From IMG/VR virus record IMGVR_UViG_3300020404_002650, positions 1-64,000 of that record: a stretch of 64,000 bases of DNA, one strand, 5' to 3'. The position numbers and the translations under genes are program-made. The notes under the pieces are model-generated. The model saw only the letters and a list, made by a program, of their open reading frames with translations. It had not been told where the DNA came from and ran no database searches. This DNA comes from a virus. Positions 7,085-15,086 of the stretch are shown here, piece after piece (position 1 is the stretch's first letter; each line of letters starts with the position of its first letter).

Positions 7085-8145
7085 TAATTGATTGCCATAC
7101 AGATTTTCAACCTCTACAAGAGGTGTGGTTGGGATCACCATATCCCGTTGGATTCTATGACAACCTCGACACACAACTGCAAGAATGTTTTCATAGGCTA
7201 ACAGAGGACACAATGGCAACACTATCCAAGATGGAAAAGGTGCTTGTTGACCATAATGTCATTGTGCGGAAACCCGAGTTCGACACAGATTCCAGCAATT
7301 ACAGAGACAAGAATGACATGCTGATAAAACCTCCTATGTCTCCTCGAGACTTTGCTATGTGCCTTTCTGACACACTTTATTTCTTGGATCATGGGTGGAA
7401 GATCAATCCATACAAAAAGGTCATAGAAGAATATCAAAGCAAAGGTGAGAACGTACACATGGTAGACCGTAGCAAACCGTATGCTTGGGTAGGGTATGGA
7501 GAGGTCGTCAGGATGGGGCATGATCTGTACTACGATGTCGCCCTCGAGCAAAATTCTCCAAGGCAATTAAGAAATTGCACAGAAGGATTTAAAAATTTAG
7601 GAGAAGGGTATAGGAGGCATTTACTACACTTTGGGGGACACGCAGACGGTGTATTCTGTCCGGTAAAGGAGGGAGTGATAATATCAACACACTACGGAGA
7701 GAAGGAAATATACGACCAAACGTTCCCTGGGTGGCGTGTGCATTGGTTACCCGATGTTACAATACAAAGATTAGAAAATGCAAAGAAATCCAAAGTGATG
7801 CCGGAGTTCCATAAATGGTGGATTCCTGATAATTTTTATCACTCTCCTGTGTTTAACAAACACATAATGGACAAGGTGAGACATTGGACAGGAGATTCTA
7901 CCGAAACTATATTTGACGTAAACTGTTTGGTTATAGACGAAAAAAACGTTATATGTTTTTGTGAGGATGATACAATATTAGAAATACTGCACAAGGAAGG
8001 AATCACACCTCACCTAATTGATCACCCAACCAGAGGATTTTGGGACGCCGGATTCCATTGCATGAGCACAGATGTGCGTAGACTTGGTGGAAAACAAGAT
8101 TACTTTCCAACACGCCCGGTCGGATTAGAAAAGGAATACAAGTGA
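7081..8145 (+). CDS. Pentein-superfamily amidinotransferase-like enzyme
   Basis: 354 aa. The fold family (arginine deiminase, glycine amidinotransferase, dimethylargininase) is shown by PPMSPRDFAMCLSDTLYFLD (about 84-103, the usual PRD...D block), GGHADGVF with catalytic His187, and GFWDAGFHCMSTDVRRLGG with nucleophilic Cys327 and the downstream Arg pair. All three elements are intact, so an active enzyme acting on arginine or another guanidino compound is likely. Length and the WxDAGFHCMSTDVRR ending are closer to amidinotransferases than to arginine deiminase. Substrate unknown. It overlaps both neighbours by a few bases (ATGA upstream, GTGA downstream) and sits in a coupled trio with the nuclease-like and 2OG oxygenase genes. 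Confidence 0.8.
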   Translation: MIIDCHTDFQPLQEVWLGSPYPVGFYDNLDTQLQECFHRLTEDTMATLSKMEKVLVDHNVIVRKPEFDTDSSNYRDKNDMLIKPPMSPRDFAMCLSDTLYFLDHGWKINPYKKVIEEYQSKGENVHMVDRSKPYAWVGYGEVVRMGHDLYYDVALEQNSPRQLRNCTEGFKNLGEGYRRHLLHFGGHADGVFCPVKEGVIISTHYGEKEIYDQTFPGWRVHWLPDVTIQRLENAKKSKVMPEFHKWWIPDNFYHSPVFNKHIMDKVRHWTGDSTETIFDVNCLVIDEKNVICFCEDDTILEILHKEGITPHLIDHPTRGFWDAGFHCMSTDVRRLGGKQDYFPTRPVGLEKEYK

Positions 8146-8726
8146 TCACAGAAAACTTCAAACAAAGCGTAGACTTCGTAGAGCAAACTATAAGGAACAC
8201 ACCTGTCAGAGAACATAAAGGGGTAAGATATCAGATTTACGAAAATTTTTTTGACCCTTTATTTCTAAAAGATTTGCAAGAAGTCAAAAGCAATGAAGTA
8301 AAACTATCGTTGTTACAATGGCAGGAAGATCAAAACAGAAGAAGGGTAGACTACAATGAACCTTCATCAAAAATGTTGCAGATATTTTTCCATTCGTCCA
8401 AGATTATTAATGCATTAAAGGAACAATTTCATTGCGAATCATTACGGCCAAAAACCACAGACATGTGGTTTGACACACAAGGCTATCAGATAGTCCCACA
8501 CATAGATGGTGATTATCAGATGCAATTACAGATATATCTAAATGATGAGGATCAACCTCCTACGGTTTTATGGGAAAAAGATGGTGAGGACTATGTGATG
8601 TATGACAGTGCAAAATACAAAAGCAATTTTGGTTATTGCTTATTCAATGCCGGTCCTTCGTATCATGGAATGTCTGGACCTGTTGTTTCCGGAGAACGTA
8701 AAAGTATATTTGCTAGGTTCGAATAA
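8142..8726 (+). CDS. 2-oxoglutarate/Fe(II) oxygenase-like protein
   Basis: 194 aa, starting at a GTG that overlaps the TGA of the preceding gene (GTGA). The double-stranded beta-helix dioxygenase triad is visible: VPHIDGDYQMQLQIYLND gives His120 and Asp122, SYHGMSGP gives His175, and GERKSIFARF gives Arg186 for 2OG binding. Fe(II) and 2OG would be used to hydroxylate an unknown substrate. Its pairing with an amidinotransferase suggests a small-molecule or arginine-related modification, but that is inference. The 3' end runs into the hairpin at 8731-8754. Confidence 0.75.
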   Translation: MITENFKQSVDFVEQTIRNTPVREHKGVRYQIYENFFDPLFLKDLQEVKSNEVKLSLLQWQEDQNRRRVDYNEPSSKMLQIFFHSSKIINALKEQFHCESLRPKTTDMWFDTQGYQIVPHIDGDYQMQLQIYLNDEDQPPTVLWEKDGEDYVMYDSAKYKSNFGYCLFNAGPSYHGMSGPVVSGERKSIFARFE

Positions 8727-8754
8727 AAAACCCCCGACTAATCCTAGCCGAGGG
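8724..8754 (-). terminator. Rho-independent terminator for the Hc1-like gene, possibly bidirectional
   Basis: On the minus strand a 10-bp stem CCCTCGGCTA / TAGTCGGGGG with two G-U wobbles and a GGAT loop is followed by TTTTTT. On the plus strand the same positions become C-A mismatches and the T run is weaker, so it mainly serves the minus-strand gene 8783-8971. It lies between two convergent genes. Confidence 0.75.
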
Positions 8755-8782
8755 CATTTTGGTTTTGCAAATCCAAAAATCG

Positions 8783-8971
8783 TTACGCAGTTTTTGCCGC
8801 GTTTTTAACTTCTTGAATTTCTTTTCTTCTTGCTTTGATCAATTTTGAAAGATTAGCAAGTGCTTTTCTGGCTCTTGTTGCAGAAGCCTTTACGCCCTTG
8901 TCTACGAACTTTCCATTTTCTTCTGAATAAGTTTGTATTTCTGTCATGATCTGTTCATGTGTTTGTGACAT
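8783..8971 (-). CDS. Histone H1-like Hc1-family small basic protein
   Basis: 62 aa. The GKFVDKGVKASATRARKAL core followed by ANLSKLIKARRKEIQEVKNA matches the pattern of Hc1-type histone H1-like proteins (G.K..A..RARK.L..L.KL.K..RKEIQE.K). The protein is basic, helical and lacks membrane segments. Hc1 condenses DNA in chlamydiae; phage members may compact phage DNA or alter host nucleoid structure. A strong ribosome binding site (AGGAAGG) sits 7-8 bases before the ATG, and a dedicated terminator follows. The gene is therefore a stand-alone minus-strand unit between two plus-strand genes, consistent with high separate expression. Confidence 0.7.
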   Translation of the reverse strand: MSQTHEQIMTEIQTYSEENGKFVDKGVKASATRARKALANLSKLIKARRKEIQEVKNAAKTA

Positions 8972-9071
8972 ATGTTTTTTCCTTCCTATTGTCGTACGAT
9001 ATAATTAATTAACATATGTGTAATTTAAGCACTAAAGAAGTGGTTTGTCAAATGTTTTTTTTGGTAAAGAT

Positions 9072-9899
9072 ATGTTAGATATAGAAAAAATTAAAATTAC
9101 CGATCTTAATTCGGTACAACTGAAGGCTCTCGAAGATAATTTTCTCTATGATCTCAAAACAAAATGGTATACCGAAGAACAAAAACCAATCGGACATGAA
9201 GAGTTTGTGGAAAAAGCCTCTGCTTGGTTCTTGGGTACAAAGGTGAACAATTTACAAGGTATTGAAAAATTTCCCTGTGTTGATATCATAATGGGTTGCA
9301 CACACTTCATAGAAAGTCTTGTAAGCAAACGTAAATGGGAAATTCAAATCCTGGATAAGGAATATGCCTACTATTCTCTAATGGGCAAACAACCTACAAA
9401 GCCGGGCGAACTAAAACCCAACGTTCCTTTGATTGTGTCATTGCCAAATTATTTTTATGGTGATAGACCTGACTGGGAAGCAGTTTTGAAGGAGTGTGAA
9501 CAAAAGAGCATTGATATTCATGTTGATTGTGCGTGGGTAACAGCCGCAAAGGGATTCAATCTAAACTTTGATCATCCAAACATAAAATCTTTTGCAATGA
9601 GCATATCCAAATATAATTTTTCATGGAACAGAATAGGTTTGCGTTGGTCCAGGCAAAGATCTATGGACTCCTGCACACTTATTAGTGCTCAAAAGAAATA
9701 TCCAGAATTAACAACATCTTTTGGTGCTTTTTTAATGGACAATTTGCCCAGAGATTATGGTTGGGAAAAGTATGGCGATGTTGTCGAACAAATTTGTAAA
9801 AAATTAGATCTTACTCCCACTATGTTTTTTTACGTAGTAAAAGATAAATCTGGTAAGTTGTATTCTGTTGGAGAAATTTTAGGAAAAATTAAACTATAA
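9072..9899 (+). CDS. PLP-dependent aminotransferase-like protein (short, fold type I)
   Basis: 275 aa from the ATG at 9072; a TTG at 9045 would add nine residues. IHVDCAWVTAAKGF resembles the Asp that binds the PLP pyridine nitrogen. FAMSISKYNFSWNRIGLRWSR resembles the S.SK active site with its Schiff-base lysine and nearby arginines. NYFYGDRPDWEAVLKECEQ fits the preceding strand-helix. At 275-284 aa it is well under the usual 370-400, so part of the small domain is reduced or missing. It may be a minimal enzyme or a decayed relative. It lies alone between the Hc1-like gene and the convergent gp46 gene, overlapping the latter by 11 bases at the 3' ends. Confidence 0.6.
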   Translation: MLDIEKIKITDLNSVQLKALEDNFLYDLKTKWYTEEQKPIGHEEFVEKASAWFLGTKVNNLQGIEKFPCVDIIMGCTHFIESLVSKRKWEIQILDKEYAYYSLMGKQPTKPGELKPNVPLIVSLPNYFYGDRPDWEAVLKECEQKSIDIHVDCAWVTAAKGFNLNFDHPNIKSFAMSISKYNFSWNRIGLRWSRQRSMDSCTLISAQKKYPELTTSFGAFLMDNLPRDYGWEKYGDVVEQICKKLDLTPTMFFYVVKDKSGKLYSVGEILGKIKL

Positions 9900-11664
9900 T
9901 TTCTACGTCATTTGCGTAGTTTGTGAAGCCATTTTCTTTTACCACTTTTAATACAGAATTAACTCTGCTTACTAATTCGTCTTTGTGTGATATAAGGAAT
10001 ATATTTTTCTTCTGTGTTCTCGACATGTCTTTAAGGACTGCCATAGAACTTTCAACTCCGGATACATCCATACCTGCATCTATAAGTTCGTCAATAAAGA
10101 GCAAGTTGATCTGTTGATATAAACTTTCCCATACATCTCTGAATGCCCAACTCATGCTGAGTATTAGCCTGTTTCTTTCACCTCTGCTCAGATTGTCAAA
10201 ATCTAGTTCTCTGCCTAGTTCCTCAATACGCACACTTAGGTCTGCTTGGAATGTAACTGTGTGTGGCAATTTTACTTTGCCCAAGAAGAATGCTAGTCTT
10301 TGGTTTAGGTAGGTTAAGTTTTGTTCTATAATCCTTGTTCTTATAAAACTGTCTTTTGCAGTTAATAATTTGTAAAGGAAGTCTTGGTGTCTATGTAGAT
10401 CTTCCAATTCGTTTGCCTTTTCATAATCAATTTTTTGTATGGCTTTTTTCTCTAGTTCTTCTATCTGTTCTGCATAGGTGTTCTGTTGTTTTTCCGTTCT
10501 GTCCAACTGTCTTTTTAGATCTTGCAGTGATCCTTTGTGGTTGTATGCCTCGTCTATTGTGTCGTAGTACGTATCGGGTATTTGTCCTATATCGCCTATC
10601 TCGTCTATGCCCTGTTGTATTTTTGCAAGATCGTTTTGTAGTTGTGTAGCGTAGTCGGTAGATTCTGTAAGTTGTTTTTTAAGTTTGTCCTGCAGATGTG
10701 TGTGTTTGTCGTCGTGCAGTTCCTGTTCGCATGTTGGACATTTTTGTTGTTCTGAAAATTGTAGATCTGCTCTTGTTTTTTCAACGTTGCTTTCTGCTTT
10801 AGTCAAACTGTTTTCGTGATATGCTTTTTCTTTTTCTAGACCACGCAGTGCTGTCTGCATTTCGTTGTGTGTCTGTAATTTTTTGTGTGCTTCTAATTCT
10901 TTTTTGATATCAACTTTTTCAAGTTCTGCTATTGCATCTTTGAAATTGGCTACATCGTCATCTTTCTGCTTTATCCATGCATTTGATCTTATTTTCAAAC
11001 TCTCAATTGACTCCTGTATTTTTTCATTGGAAGACATCATTGCATCAAGTTTCAATTTTTCTTCTGTAAGCATTTGTTTGGTTGTTTTCTGTTTTTCTTT
11101 TAGAAGGTCTGCTTTTTGTGAAAGAAGTGTTATTCCTAGTAATTGTTCTATTATTTCTCTTTGCTCTGCTTGTTTTGTTGATAGGAACGGTTGCGTATAT
11201 GTGTTCAGTGCTATGATGTTTTTGAACATGGCATGAGTCATACCCATTAATTTGTTAATTTCCACCTGTGTTTCTCTGTTCTCACCTTGTGCTTCATTAC
11301 TATCTGTTTTTTGTTCTATGTCGTTGGCGTAGAATCTAAATATCTGTGGTTTCCTACCTCTTTCTATTGTGTAGGTTATTCCGTTTTTTATAAACTTAAC
11401 AGCAACTAACATACCTTTTTCGTTAGTCTTGTTTACAAGATTGTCTCTTCTGATGTTTGTGAGTGCTTCGCCAAAGAACACATAACTTAATGCGTTTATA
11501 ATTGTAGTTTTACCTGTTCCGTTTCTGGCACCGGCGTCGTCACCGCCAAGGTCCATGTTTTCACCAATTACGAGGACAAGACTTTTATTTGAGAAGTCAA
11601 TTGCCTGGGCCTGATTGCCCACGCTCATGAAGTTTTTTACTGTAAGTTCTTTAATCGTTAGCAA
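9889..11664 (-). CDS. 46: Recombination endonuclease subunit gp46 (SbcC/Rad50-like)
   Basis: 591 aa. ATPase subunit of the gp46/gp47 complex that resects DNA ends for recombination-dependent replication and degrades host DNA. N-terminal Walker A GARNGTGKTT (about 45-54), long coiled-coil arms, zinc hook CPTCEQEL near the middle, ABC signature LSRGERNRL and Walker B LLFIDEL near the C-terminus are all intact. The start is TTG at 11664: the preceding residues LTIKELTVKNFMSVG match the normal beginning of the family, and GGAAGAAG lies upstream. The start lies inside the 3' end of a 55-aa gene that in turn overlaps gp47, so the three are probably translationally coupled. Confidence 0.95.
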   Translation of the reverse strand: MLTIKELTVKNFMSVGNQAQAIDFSNKSLVLVIGENMDLGGDDAGARNGTGKTTIINALSYVFFGEALTNIRRDNLVNKTNEKGMLVAVKFIKNGITYTIERGRKPQIFRFYANDIEQKTDSNEAQGENRETQVEINKLMGMTHAMFKNIIALNTYTQPFLSTKQAEQREIIEQLLGITLLSQKADLLKEKQKTTKQMLTEEKLKLDAMMSSNEKIQESIESLKIRSNAWIKQKDDDVANFKDAIAELEKVDIKKELEAHKKLQTHNEMQTALRGLEKEKAYHENSLTKAESNVEKTRADLQFSEQQKCPTCEQELHDDKHTHLQDKLKKQLTESTDYATQLQNDLAKIQQGIDEIGDIGQIPDTYYDTIDEAYNHKGSLQDLKRQLDRTEKQQNTYAEQIEELEKKAIQKIDYEKANELEDLHRHQDFLYKLLTAKDSFIRTRIIEQNLTYLNQRLAFFLGKVKLPHTVTFQADLSVRIEELGRELDFDNLSRGERNRLILSMSWAFRDVWESLYQQINLLFIDELIDAGMDVSGVESSMAVLKDMSRTQKKNIFLISHKDELVSRVNSVLKVVKENGFTNYANDVEIIV

Positions 11665-11818
11665 GTTGTTTCTTCTTCCATTCGTTATATCCTTTCAGCC
11701 ACTCTTCCTGTGTCACAGGTTTCGCTAGATATTCTAACAAGGATTTTTTATTCCAAGTTGGCTCCTCATATTCGCCCTTTAATACTTTTATCAATTTCTT
11801 TTTACTAATTCTCGACAT
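11651..11818 (-). CDS. 55-aa protein bridging genes 47 and 46
   Basis: ATG at 11818 reads MSRISKKKLIKVLKGEYEEP, then TWNKKSLLEYLAKPVTQEEW and LKGYNEWKKKQLAND before a TAA. It overlaps the end of gp47 by 14 bases and the TTG start of gp46 by 14 bases, so it exactly fills the gap. The protein is basic and helical with no known domain. Its overlaps make it a likely coupling element, and possibly a small partner of the nuclease complex. Confidence 0.65.
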   Translation of the reverse strand: MSRISKKKLIKVLKGEYEEPTWNKKSLLEYLAKPVTQEEWLKGYNEWKKKQLAND

Positions 11819-12827
11819 CTAAATCATTGTAAATTGCTGTTAATATGTTTTTGTCGTAAACTTCAGAATCAACCCCTTGTAACTGCTTGACAACAATTTG
11901 ATCAACACTGTCAAATTTTTGCACCTCGACCAACGGCTGTTGCGCCTGATCAATCTGTTCTGGTATTAGTTGTAGTTCTCTCAATTGGTATTTGTCCATA
12001 AAAGTTTCACGTATGAAATTTGCCTCTTCATAACTTATTTTTATATCTAGGCTTACACGCACATACATTTTTGGTTTCAGAAATTTGTCTGGATCTTGTA
12101 GCAATTGACTTATCTTCAGTGTCCTGTATCTTGGCATGTCTGGCCAGTTTATGTACTTGGGTTTGCCACCCATCTCAATGATCATCATTCCACGTTCGTC
12201 GTCTCCGGCGTCTGCGTAATTGTGTGGAAATGCATTGCCCATGTATGTGACATTCTTCATTACTTGTCTTTTGTGAAAGTGTCCTGAGAACACCTGTTCG
12301 CAATTAGCAAAATGTTCGGTCTGTATTCCACCCACGTCAGGCATTTCTACCATAGCATTCATTTTGAAATATGGCAGTTCGAAATGACCAAACACATATT
12401 GTTGTTTCATTTTTTGAATCTTTTTATACTCGTCACCTACAATCCACGGGATCAGTGCCACATCATCTTCGACTATCCATTCGTTAACAAGATGTATGTT
12501 TGGAATGTTTCTGATAAACTCCATTGAATTGATTTCTCTTTTCTCTCTGTAAAATAGGTCATGATTACCCATCAACACATAAACTTTTTCAAATGCCTTT
12601 CCTAAACGTTCCATGTTTGACACTGTATAGTTCATTGTTGAAACATTTGTGCTGGCCCTGTGGTGATGCCAATCACCTAAGAATATACATGTTTCGCAAC
12701 CATGTGCTTTGGCCTGTTCTATAAACCAATAGATGAATGCCTCACAGTCGTCATTATGTACACGACTGTTGCCTTTCATTCCGAAATGTATATCTGTAAA
12801 ACACGCTACCTTTTTAAAAAATGCCAT
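11805..12827 (-). CDS. 47: Recombination endonuclease subunit gp47 (SbcD/Mre11-like)
   Basis: 340 aa. Metallophosphoesterase nuclease subunit partnering gp46. The metal-binding motifs are visible in order: FTDIHFG (about 8-14), FLGDWHHHR, LMGNHDLFY and FSGHFHKRQ. The rest forms the capping domain and the C-terminal region that contacts gp46. The length matches T4 gp47 (339 aa). The start lies 3 bases after the stop of the late sigma gene 12831-13811, so the three enzymes and the sigma factor form one minus-strand operon. Confidence 0.95.
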   Translation of the reverse strand: MAFFKKVACFTDIHFGMKGNSRVHNDDCEAFIYWFIEQAKAHGCETCIFLGDWHHHRASTNVSTMNYTVSNMERLGKAFEKVYVLMGNHDLFYREKREINSMEFIRNIPNIHLVNEWIVEDDVALIPWIVGDEYKKIQKMKQQYVFGHFELPYFKMNAMVEMPDVGGIQTEHFANCEQVFSGHFHKRQVMKNVTYMGNAFPHNYADAGDDERGMMIIEMGGKPKYINWPDMPRYRTLKISQLLQDPDKFLKPKMYVRVSLDIKISYEEANFIRETFMDKYQLRELQLIPEQIDQAQQPLVEVQKFDSVDQIVVKQLQGVDSEVYDKNILTAIYNDLDVEN

Positions 12828-12830
12828 TGG

Positions 12831-13811
12831 CTACCATTTCTTTTTTACTATTGGTTTGTGATTGGTCATATCTACTTTTTTGTAGTTGACCTCTTGGAAA
12901 TCGTCAGACTGTAATTTTCCTGTTTTTTTCAACTTTCTATTTAACTTGGCTATGCCTGTCTTGTTAACAATTTTAGCCTCACCGTGTGCAGTCTTCATTC
13001 TTTTTTGATAGGACGGTCCTGCAGTTTCATTTTCGTTTTGCCTTGTGAAACTTGGCATCATGCCGTTGAACTCTAAAAGGTCATCCCTTATCGCCTGATT
13101 CTTCTTCTCAATATTCAATATCCTTGTGAAACTATTTGTTATTGCGGCAGTGTAGTATGCAAATGGATTATCCGATTTTGACTCGTCGAATTGCAAACCT
13201 ATCTGACTCAACTGCATCAACGCTTGTGACTGCATCTCGTCATTGTATGTGTATCCTCTCCAGTTTGCTCTCGTGCCATATCTCTCACACAACTTCATGT
13301 ACATCAGTGCAAGTTGATTTGTCATTTTGCCATGGTCGGCAGAAAAATAACCGTTGTCCATTCCTCCAACCCAATGGCTTTTGCCCACGCATTTTGGCTT
13401 TGCTTTTTTGTCTAACCTGAAATGCTGAAACGGTGGAAAGTTTACTTTTGAATGATGGTCTGCTGTTTGCTTTGGATTCTTCTTACGTGTGTCGTCCATG
13501 GGTATGTGGTCGAACATCATCACACGGAAAACTAGATCAGTCTTGTCTATCTTCCTTGGCGATATTGTGTAATCTGCAAGTTTGATCTTTTTCATGCCAG
13601 CGGCTTTGGCGGCCTCCCATGCTTCTTGTGTCAATCGTTTGGCTTTGTTTTTTTTGGCCTCCGCGATTGTTCTCACATTTATTTTTTTAAGGTTTGGCAC
13701 AATTATATCGTACTGCGAGTCCTCCTGGCTCACGTAGGAGCAGTAGGTGTTTTTGCTGGCGTGTATCTGTGCCAACAGATCTCTGTTATTCAGGTATTTT
13801 ACTCTTTTCAT
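12831..13811 (-). CDS. 55: Late-transcription sigma factor gp55 with a large internal insertion
   Basis: 326 aa from the ATG at 13811, chosen because TTGGAG precedes it by about 7 bases; a GTG at 13844 would add 11 residues. The C-terminal half holds the gp55 sigma-2-like core: MYMKLCERYGTRANWRGYTY, then NDEMQSQALMQLSQIGLQFD and SKSDNPFAYYTAAITNSFTR. It binds RNA polymerase and reads TATAAATA. The first ~20 residues (YLNNRDLLAQIHASK) look like the usual gp55 N-terminus (NNKDL). Between these parts are about 140 residues of unrecognised basic sequence, including LTQEAWEAAKAAGMKKIKLA, KIDKTDLVFRVMMFDHIP and WVGGMDNGYF. T4 gp55 is only 185 aa, so the insertion is notable. A basic Lys/Arg-rich tail follows the core. 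Confidence 0.9.
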   Translation of the reverse strand: MKRVKYLNNRDLLAQIHASKNTYCSYVSQEDSQYDIIVPNLKKINVRTIAEAKKNKAKRLTQEAWEAAKAAGMKKIKLADYTISPRKIDKTDLVFRVMMFDHIPMDDTRKKNPKQTADHHSKVNFPPFQHFRLDKKAKPKCVGKSHWVGGMDNGYFSADHGKMTNQLALMYMKLCERYGTRANWRGYTYNDEMQSQALMQLSQIGLQFDESKSDNPFAYYTAAITNSFTRILNIEKKNQAIRDDLLEFNGMMPSFTRQNENETAGPSYQKRMKTAHGEAKIVNKTGIAKLNRKLKKTGKLQSDDFQEVNYKKVDMTNHKPIVKKKW

Positions 13812-13901
13812 ATTTCTCCAATAATGTGTTGTAAAAGTGACCACAAACAGGTCTGTTGTAATCGTGCCGTATGGGTTATTAAGTGCGCCTAGAATTGTGC
13901 C

Positions 13902-13909
13902 TATAAATA
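13902..13909 (+). promoter_or_regulatory. T4-type late promoter for the baseplate operon
   Basis: Exact TATAAATA 43 bases before the ATG at 13953, with an AGAAGGAAAAG ribosome binding site between. It stands between the divergent gp55 operon and the tail genes and opens the long plus-strand structural block. Confidence 0.75.
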
Positions 13910-13952
13910 TAGTTAAAGTATACGAAATTTTAGAAGGAAAAGCAACCTAAAC

Positions 13953-14786
13953 ATGGTATTCAGAGCAATAGGACAAGCGGTAAAAAAAGTGGCGGGAGGA
14001 GCCATTAACAAGACACTGGCAAGATTGACAGGCGCAGGAATCAGCACAGATTCCAGGATTGTGCAATCACGAGCAAAATGGAGTTCACGTAGTGACAAGA
14101 CTGACTGGCGGGTACGACTACAAGTGCCTAATGGGCCATTAAGGCAGTTTTTTGATTTTGAAAATAATCCATTAATGAAACCTTTGTCAGATTCAAACGG
14201 TATTTTTTGGCCATTGACTCCGGCAATGGTAATACAGCATTCGGCAAACTATAATGCAATGGACATGGTTCACAGTAATTTTCCACACCAGGCATATCAA
14301 AACTCACAAGTAGATCAAATAAACATCATTGGTGAATTTCCTGTTCAAAATTATGAGGATGCCAAACATTGGGTTGCAACGGTAAACTTTTTAAGGACTG
14401 CTACAAAAATGTTTTTTGGAACAGAGGAAGGCAGTTCAGGACTAAAAGGAAATCCGCCACCTATCATGCATTTATATGGTTATGGTGATAATATGTTTAA
14501 CAAGGTTCCGGTTGTAATCAATACTTTCAACGTTGAACTTAGACCAGGCATTGACTACATATCAACAAAACAAGAAGCAAGTCCATATAGACAACTTACA
14601 GGACCAGACGCTGGTTTTTACCTAAACGGTACAGGTGAGTCTCAATCATGGGCACCAACGCTTTCGAACATTTCTGTTCTAGTCACTCCTATCTACTCTA
14701 GAGATAGTGTCAAGAATTTTTCAATGAAAAAATTTGTGAATGGAGAACTTAACGGAAAAGGGACTAACGAAATAGGATTCATCTAA
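13953..14786 (+). CDS. Baseplate/tail-tube cap-like structural protein (gp48-like by position)
   Basis: 277 aa, first gene of the baseplate operon. WRVRLQVPNGPLRQFF and GIFWPLTPAMVIQHSANYNA are followed by IIGEFPVQNYEDAKHWVATV, FLRTATKMFFG, NPPPIMHLYGYG and a C-terminal LSNISVLVTPIYSRDSVKNF. That series recalls the tail-tube cap/initiator proteins placed directly before gp53 in marine T4-like phages. Such proteins join the tail tube to the hub and start tube polymerisation. The N-terminus (residues 1-30) is basic and helical. Similarity to T4 gp48 or gp54 themselves is not visible, so the name rests on position and general pattern. The TAA overlaps the next ATG (TAATG). Confidence 0.55.
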   Translation: MVFRAIGQAVKKVAGGAINKTLARLTGAGISTDSRIVQSRAKWSSRSDKTDWRVRLQVPNGPLRQFFDFENNPLMKPLSDSNGIFWPLTPAMVIQHSANYNAMDMVHSNFPHQAYQNSQVDQINIIGEFPVQNYEDAKHWVATVNFLRTATKMFFGTEEGSSGLKGNPPPIMHLYGYGDNMFNKVPVVINTFNVELRPGIDYISTKQEASPYRQLTGPDAGFYLNGTGESQSWAPTLSNISVLVTPIYSRDSVKNFSMKKFVNGELNGKGTNEIGFI

Positions 14787-15085
14787 TGGCAAAGTATTCT
14801 AACACATCACCTTATTTTGAAACAGCGGAAGTTGGAGACTATTTAGATATTTTAAATCCCAGAACAATAACTGCGGAGCAAGACGATCAAAGTTACACTA
14901 TAGAAAGAACATATGCTTTTAGGCCTGACTTACTTGCATACGACCTATATGGATCACCGAGACTTTTTTGGGTGTTTGCTCAACGTAATCCAGATCAATT
15001 AGAGGATCCAATATACGATTTCAAACCAGGAACAACGATTCAGTTGCCCAAGAAAGAAAACCTACTACGTGATCTAGGAATATAA
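14786..15085 (+). CDS. 53: Baseplate wedge protein, gp53-like
   Basis: 99 aa. TYAFRPDLLAYDLYGSPRLF, then WVFAQRNPDQLEDPIYDFKP and GTTIQLPKKENLL, is the gp53 family pattern (RPDLLAY.LYG...WWVFA.RN...DPI.DF..GT.I.IP), which includes a LysM-like end. gp53 joins neighbouring wedges around the hub. Marine phage versions are often shorter than T4 gp53 (196 aa), as here. Start codon overlaps the upstream stop. Confidence 0.75.
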   Translation: MAKYSNTSPYFETAEVGDYLDILNPRTITAEQDDQSYTIERTYAFRPDLLAYDLYGSPRLFWVFAQRNPDQLEDPIYDFKPGTTIQLPKKENLLRDLGI

Positions 15086-15086
15086 A

